A DNA stretch of 64,000 bases from Massilia sp. WG5. Its GTDB lineage: Bacteria > Pseudomonadota > Gammaproteobacteria > Burkholderiales > Burkholderiaceae_D. Under the pieces are notes generated by a model. That model saw only the letters and a list, made by a program, of their open reading frames with translations, was not told the origin of the DNA and ran no database searches. Below, one piece after another: positions 59,687 to 64,000 of the stretch (its first letter is position 1; each line of letters begins with the position of its first letter). A program made the translations under genes and the position numbers. The DNA lies in NCBI RefSeq assembly GCF_001412595.2, contig NZ_CP012640.2, positions 1 to 64,000 of the forward strand, written 5' to 3'.

Positions 59687-59762
59687 CAAACCGGGGTCAG
59701 ACTCCGAAAACTGGAAATGTCCCGAAGTTTGTTGCCAAAAATCGGAGTCTGACCCCGGTTTG
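59687..59762. repeat. 76-bp inverted repeat with 21-bp arms
   Basis: The arms at 59687-59707 and 59742-59762 are exact reverse complements and contain GGGGTCAGACTCC. The 34-nt spacer is AT-richer. This is a dispersed element type in Oxalobacteraceae, of the kind associated with REP-type transposases. It lies between a minus-strand gene and the plus-strand MSHA operon and could act as a bidirectional terminator. Confidence 0.85.
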
Positions 59763-59893
59763 ATGTTGGTCATCTTACACGGTGGGAGGGCTTGACGTTA
59801 CCAATGGGCGACAGAATGTAATTCCGTACGTAAAGTTTTTCTGTTTCTGTCTTACAATTGAAGGACTAGTCCTACAAAAGATTAAAGGGTGTC

Positions 59894-61600
59894 ATGGCGA
59901 GGCCAGAAAAAGTCCGGCTCGGGGAAATCCTGGTGCAACAGAAGCTGCTGTCGGAAGAGCAGCTGAATGTGGCGCTGGCGGACCAGAAGCGCACCGGGCG
60001 CAAGCTTGGCCGGGTGTTCGTCGAGAGCGGCTTCGTCACCGAAGAGCAGATTTCGGGCGCGCTGGCGCGCCAGCTCGGCATCCCTTACATCAACCTCAAG
60101 TTCTACAACATCAACCAGGACGTGGTCCGGCTGCTGCCCGAGACCCAGGCGCGCCGTTTCCGCGCGCTGGTGCTGGAAGACCGCCGCGAGACCGTGCTGG
60201 TCGGCGTCTCCGACCCGAGCGACCTGTTCGCCTACGACGAGATCGCGCGCCTGCTGAAGAAGGGCGTCGAGCTGGCGGTGGTCAACGAGACCGAGGTGCT
60301 GCAGGCGATCGACCGCATCTACCGCCGCACCGGCGAGATCACCGGCCTGGCGCGCGAACTCGAGCAGGACCTGGGCGACACCACCTCGGTCGACTTCGGC
60401 GCGCTGGCCTCCAGCTCCGGACTGGAAGAAGCGCCGGTCGTGAAGCTGCTGCAGTCCGTGTTCGACGATGCCGCCCAGGTGCGCGCCTCCGACATCCACA
60501 TCGAGCCGCAGGACGGACGCCTGCAGATCCGCTTCCGCATCGACGGCGTGCTGCACCTGCAGACCGAGGCCGACATCAAGATCGCGACGCCGCTGGCGCT
60601 GCGCCTGAAGCTGATGGCCGACCTCGACATCTCCGAAAAGCGCCTGCCGCAGGACGGCCGCTTCGCGGTCAAGGTGCGCAACCAGCGCATCGACGTGCGT
60701 ATCTCGACCATGCCGACCCAGTACGGCGAATCGGTGGTCATGCGTCTCCTGAACCAGGCCGGCACGAACCTGCGCCTGGACGCGATCGGCATGCATCCGC
60801 GCCTGGTGGAGCGCTTCCGCGCCATCGTCCAGCGCCCGAACGGCCTGGTGCTGGTGACGGGGCCCACGGGTTCCGGCAAGACCACCACGCTGTACAGCGC
60901 GCTGGCCGAGCTCAACTCGGTCGAGAAGAAGCTGATCACGGTCGAGGACCCGGTCGAATACCGCCTGCCCGGCATCAACCAGGTGCAGGTGAACGACAAG
61001 ATCGACCTGAACTTCGCGCGCGTGCTGCGCTCCGCGCTGCGCCAGGACCCGGACATTGTGCTGGTCGGCGAGATGCGCGACCAGGAAACCGCCCAGATCG
61101 GCCTGCGCGCCGCAATGACCGGCCACCTGGTGCTGTCGACGCTGCACACCAACGACGCCGCCAGCACACCGCTGCGCCTGATGGACATGGGCGTGCCGCG
61201 CTATATGGTGGGCGGTTCGCTGCAGGCGGTGCTGGCCCAGCGCCTGGTGCGGGTGATCTGCGAGAGCTGCATCCAGCCGCATGCGGCGCCGGCGCCGGAA
61301 CGCGCCTGGCTGCGCGCCGAGCTGGGCGACCGCGCCGAGAGCGTGCCGCTGTTCCACGGGCGCGGCTGCTCGCACTGCAACGGCACCGGCTACCGCGGCC
61401 GCACCGGCGTCTACGAACTGCTGGAGATGACGCGCGCCGTGCACGAGGCGATCAACCACCCTGACCCCGGCCACTTCCTGAAGGCCGCCCACGCCGAGAT
61501 GCGTGGCGAGACCCTGCGCCGCAGCGCGGTGCGCCTGGCGGTCCAGGGCAAGACCACGATCGCCGAAGCGATGCGGGTCAGTAACCAGCTCGAGGATTGA
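59894..61600 (+). CDS. mshE: MshE-type pilus assembly ATPase
   Basis: A 568-aa GspE/PilB family ATPase. The N-terminal MshEN domain has RLGEILVQQKLLSEEQLNVA, which in MshE binds c-di-GMP. Walker A is GPTGSGKTT and the Walker B/His boxes are ALRQDPDIVLVGEMRD and STLHTNDA. The zinc tetra-Cys motif has CESC and CSHC. It powers MSHA pilus extension. AAGGGTGTC precedes the ATG. The next gene starts three bases after its stop. Confidence 0.92.
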   Translation: MARPEKVRLGEILVQQKLLSEEQLNVALADQKRTGRKLGRVFVESGFVTEEQISGALARQLGIPYINLKFYNINQDVVRLLPETQARRFRALVLEDRRETVLVGVSDPSDLFAYDEIARLLKKGVELAVVNETEVLQAIDRIYRRTGEITGLARELEQDLGDTTSVDFGALASSSGLEEAPVVKLLQSVFDDAAQVRASDIHIEPQDGRLQIRFRIDGVLHLQTEADIKIATPLALRLKLMADLDISEKRLPQDGRFAVKVRNQRIDVRISTMPTQYGESVVMRLLNQAGTNLRLDAIGMHPRLVERFRAIVQRPNGLVLVTGPTGSGKTTTLYSALAELNSVEKKLITVEDPVEYRLPGINQVQVNDKIDLNFARVLRSALRQDPDIVLVGEMRDQETAQIGLRAAMTGHLVLSTLHTNDAASTPLRLMDMGVPRYMVGGSLQAVLAQRLVRVICESCIQPHAAPAPERAWLRAELGDRAESVPLFHGRGCSHCNGTGYRGRTGVYELLEMTRAVHEAINHPDPGHFLKAAHAEMRGETLRRSAVRLAVQGKTTIAEAMRVSNQLED

Positions 61601-61602
61601 CC

Positions 61603-62853
61603 GTGCCCTTCTTTGCCTACAAGGGCCGCAACGGCAGCGGCGACCTGGTGGCCGGCGTGCTCGAAGGCCTCGATGCCGATGCGGTGGCCGACCAGCTGTT
61701 CGGCGGCGGCGTGACCCCGCTCGAGATCAATCCGACCACGCGCAAGGCGACCTCGTCGGCTTCCGGCGACGCCGGCAAGGACGGCCTGTGGCAGCGCCTG
61801 ACGCACAGGAAGGTCAGCTCGCTCGACGTCCAGCTGTTCAGCCGCCAGATCTACACCCTGCTGAAGTCGGGCGTGCCCATCATGCGCGGCCTGGCCGGCC
61901 TGCAGGAGTCGGCCGTTAACAAGAGTTTCGGCGTGGTCATCCGCGACCTGCGCGAGTCGCTCGACGCGGGCCGCGAACTGTCGACCGCGATGCGCCGCCA
62001 CCCCGAGTGCTTCACCCCGTTCTACCTGGCGATGGTGCGGGTCGGCGAGATGACCGGCCGCCTCGAGGAAGTCTTCCTGCGCCTGTTCGACCACCTCGAA
62101 TTCGACCGCGACATGCGCGAGCGCGTGAAGACGGCGCTGCGCTATCCGAGCTTCGTGATCGTCGCGATGGTGGTGGCGATGGTCGTCGTGAACGTGTTCG
62201 TGATCCCGCAGTTCGAGAAAGTGTTCAACAGCTTCCACGCCGAGCTGCCGCTGATGACGCGGATCCTGATCGGCACCTCGCGCTTCACGGTGGCCTGGTG
62301 GCCGGCCTTCCTGGCGGGTGCGATCGGCGCCGTGGCCGGTTTCCGCACCTGGACCCGCACGGCGTCAGGCAAGTTGGCCTGGGACCGCTACAAGCTGCGC
62401 CTGCCGATCGCCGGCAAGATCGTCCACAAGGCAACCATGGCGCGCTTCGCCCGCAGCTTCGCGCTGTCGATCCGCAGCGGCGTGCCGATCGTGCAGGCCC
62501 TGACCGTGGTCTCGCAGACGGCCGACAACGCCTACCTGGCGATGCGCATCGAGCAGATGCGCGACGGCGTCGAGCGCGGCGAGAGCATCCTGCGCACCGC
62601 CACCAATGCGCAGGTGTTCACGCCCATCGTGCTGCAGATGATCGCGGTGGGCGAGGAGTCGGGCTCGCTGGACGACCTGATGGACGAGATCGCGATGATG
62701 TACGAGCGCGAAGTCGATTACGAACTGAAGACCCTGTCGAGCCAGATCGAACCGATCCTGATCACCTTCCTCGGTGTGCTGGTGCTGGTGCTGGCGCTGG
62801 GTATCTTCCTGCCGATCTGGGACCTGGGCAAGGCAGCCCTGCACAACAAATGA
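61603..62853 (+). CDS. mshG: MshG-type pilus platform protein
   Basis: A 416-aa GspF/PilC family inner-membrane platform with two repeated T2SSF domains (QLFSRQIYTLLKSGVPIMRG, then ARFARSFALSIRSGVPIVQA) and three membrane helices. GTG 61603 is preferred as the start because GAGGA lies six bases upstream. TTG at 61597 is an alternative. It couples MshE motion to pilin assembly. Confidence 0.9.
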   Translation: MPFFAYKGRNGSGDLVAGVLEGLDADAVADQLFGGGVTPLEINPTTRKATSSASGDAGKDGLWQRLTHRKVSSLDVQLFSRQIYTLLKSGVPIMRGLAGLQESAVNKSFGVVIRDLRESLDAGRELSTAMRRHPECFTPFYLAMVRVGEMTGRLEEVFLRLFDHLEFDRDMRERVKTALRYPSFVIVAMVVAMVVVNVFVIPQFEKVFNSFHAELPLMTRILIGTSRFTVAWWPAFLAGAIGAVAGFRTWTRTASGKLAWDRYKLRLPIAGKIVHKATMARFARSFALSIRSGVPIVQALTVVSQTADNAYLAMRIEQMRDGVERGESILRTATNAQVFTPIVLQMIAVGEESGSLDDLMDEIAMMYEREVDYELKTLSSQIEPILITFLGVLVLVLALGIFLPIWDLGKAALHNK

Positions 62854-63341
62854 ACACGCTATCACTGAGTCAAGAGAAAACCACGACGCGACGCGGCTTC
62901 AGCCTGCTGCACTTCGCGCTGGTGGTGCTGGTGTCGAGCATCGTCAGCACGGTGGCGCTGGACCGCTTCGAGTACTACCGCGAGCAGGCCGAGATCGCGG
63001 CGGCGCGCCAGGTGGTGGCCGCGCTGCGCGCCTCGCTGGGCGCCCGCACCACCGAACTGGCGTCGCGCGGCCGCGTCGAGGAACTGCGGAAGCTGGCCGC
63101 CGACAACCCGATCAAACTGCTGCTGTGGAAGCCGGAGAACTACCTCGGCGAATACTATGCGCCGGACCCGAAACGTATCGGCCGCGCCGGCTGGGTGTTT
63201 GACCCACACGACAAATCTCTTGTGTATTTGCCCAAAAACACGGAAAGTTTTTCTTTCAGCACATCGAAATTGCTTAAATTCAAGGTAGAATTTGTAAGCA
63301 GAAGCAACAAAAGCCTCGCCCTGAACCAAGTCAGCGGATAG
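62850..63341 (+). CDS. MshF-like prepilin-like protein
   Basis: A 163-aa protein. The N-terminus RRGFSLLHFALVVLVSS looks like a class III/IV prepilin signal with a peptidase-cleavage Gly-Phe, but position +5 is His instead of Glu. It is followed by a coiled segment and a C-terminal domain. ATG overlaps the mshG stop. In Vibrio the gene between mshG and the pilins is mshF, which fits size and place. The role is unproven. Confidence 0.7.
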   Translation: MNTLSLSQEKTTTRRGFSLLHFALVVLVSSIVSTVALDRFEYYREQAEIAAARQVVAALRASLGARTTELASRGRVEELRKLAADNPIKLLLWKPENYLGEYYAPDPKRIGRAGWVFDPHDKSLVYLPKNTESFSFSTSKLLKFKVEFVSRSNKSLALNQVSG

Positions 63342-63374
63342 GCGGTCGTTAAACCACTTTATTCGGAGAATCTG

Positions 63375-63911
63375 ATGAACAAGAATTTCAAAGTCCAGGC
63401 GCAGGGCGGTTTCACCCTGATCGAACTGATCGTCGTGATCGTCATCCTGGGCATCCTGGCGGCGACGGCGCTGCCGAAGTTTGCCAACCTCAGCGGCGAT
63501 GCACGCCTGGCGAGCGTGAACGCCGTCAAGGGCGCAATGTCGTCGTCGGCAGCCATCATCCACGGCAAGATCATGGTCAATCCGGGGCAGGTGTCGACTG
63601 CCGCGACGCCGAATACGCTGCCGGTCGAAGGCGTGAATATCGAAGTGGTCAACAATTACCCGGCCGGCACCATGGGCGGCATCGTCGCGGCAGCCGGCAT
63701 TTCTGCCGACGATTACACCGCGTACAGCGCCACCGAGAATGCCGGCGCCAAGTTCAAGCCGGCAACCACCGGCACCCAGATCGCCCTGGTGCCGAACAGC
63801 CTGGTCGGCAATGCCAACGCGGCGAAGTGCTTCGTGCTCTACACCCCGGCGACGACGACGACCGCCCCGACCCTTGCGATGGGTACGGCCACTGCCAGCG
63901 ACTGCGAGTAA
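63375..63911 (+). CDS. mshA: MSHA-type type IV prepilin
   Basis: A 178-aa prepilin. The leader MNKNFKVQAQGG is cleaved before Phe13 (GGFTLIELIVVIVILGIL, Glu5 present), giving a hydrophobic N-terminal helix. The globular part has the two C-terminal cysteines (AAKCFVLY and SDCE) of a disulfide D-loop. GGAGAATC precedes the ATG. It is either the major pilin MshA or the MshB minor pilin. The next gene is outside the window. Confidence 0.88.
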   Translation: MNKNFKVQAQGGFTLIELIVVIVILGILAATALPKFANLSGDARLASVNAVKGAMSSSAAIIHGKIMVNPGQVSTAATPNTLPVEGVNIEVVNNYPAGTMGGIVAAAGISADDYTAYSATENAGAKFKPATTGTQIALVPNSLVGNANAAKCFVLYTPATTTTAPTLAMGTATASDCE

Positions 63912-63920
63912 TCTCCTTCC

Positions 63921-63950
63921 CGGGATCGGCATTCGCCGGTCCCGTTCTTC
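63921..63950 (+). terminator. terminator after the prepilin gene
   Basis: CGGGATCGGC pairs with GCCGGTCCCG across ATTC, followed by TTCTTCC. The T-run is imperfect. Confidence 0.65.
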
Positions 63951-64000
63951 CTTCTTCCCGCTCCCTCAGTAACAGTCCGCGCCCGCCGCGGTAAAGCATA

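Overview
The window is high-GC DNA from a betaproteobacterium of the Oxalobacteraceae (Massilia/Telluria/Janthinobacterium type). The pointers are two PEP-CTERM proteins, a ParB-like protein behind tRNA-Leu, several acyl-CoA dehydrogenases, an MSHA-type pilus cluster and a family-typical inverted repeat. No 16S or marker tree was available, so the assignment rests on gene content.

From about 100 to 39470 lies a complete-looking lambdoid temperate prophage with a short-tailed (BPP-1/BcepC6B-like) virion module. Left to right on the minus strand, so late to early, it carries: lysis genes (139-2109), internal virion/ejection and tail proteins (2260-11840), decoration, capsid and scaffold proteins (11840-14194), appendage and connector genes (14240-17334), portal (17334-19742), terminase (19792-21445), a late promoter with a ladder of terminators (21452-21888), a Q-like antiterminator (22264-22665), RusA, HNH, replication genes with a candidate lambda-type iteron origin inside the O-like gene (26501-26540), and Cro (28182-28370). 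The immunity region is 28163-30736. A plus-strand lysogenic operon holds CI, a second S24-fold protein lacking both catalytic residues, an AT-rich two-TM/coiled-coil protein and a small zinc-binding protein. It is flanked by two operator arrays with one consensus (NAAG-4-CTTN): four sites next to cro/cI and three at the early operon promoter. The plus-strand early operon (30736-39456) carries small genes, a Sak4-like ATPase and SSB-like pair, Gp157 and DUF1367 proteins, a DndC-like PP-loop protein, a mosaic protein, an excisionase-like gene and the integrase.

The prophage stops just before the intact promoter of tRNA-Leu(UAA) (39550-39634). The host chromosome to the right holds a ParB-like gene, a penicillin acylase family protein behind a hexamer repeat, PEP-CTERM proteins, thymidine kinase, an HExxH membrane protein, Prc protease, an ACAD/ACAD/MaoC operon, a hybrid histidine kinase coupled to a response-regulator diguanylate cyclase, a split ACAD10/11-like kinase plus dehydrogenase pair, a histidine phosphatase, and the start of an MSHA pilus operon (mshE, mshG, mshF-like, prepilin).

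The most unusual items are the catalytically dead S24 protein coupled to CI, the complete two-array operator system, the lambda-like origin, the late promoter/terminator ladder, and a convergent 25-codon membrane peptide gene hidden between lysis and ejection genes.
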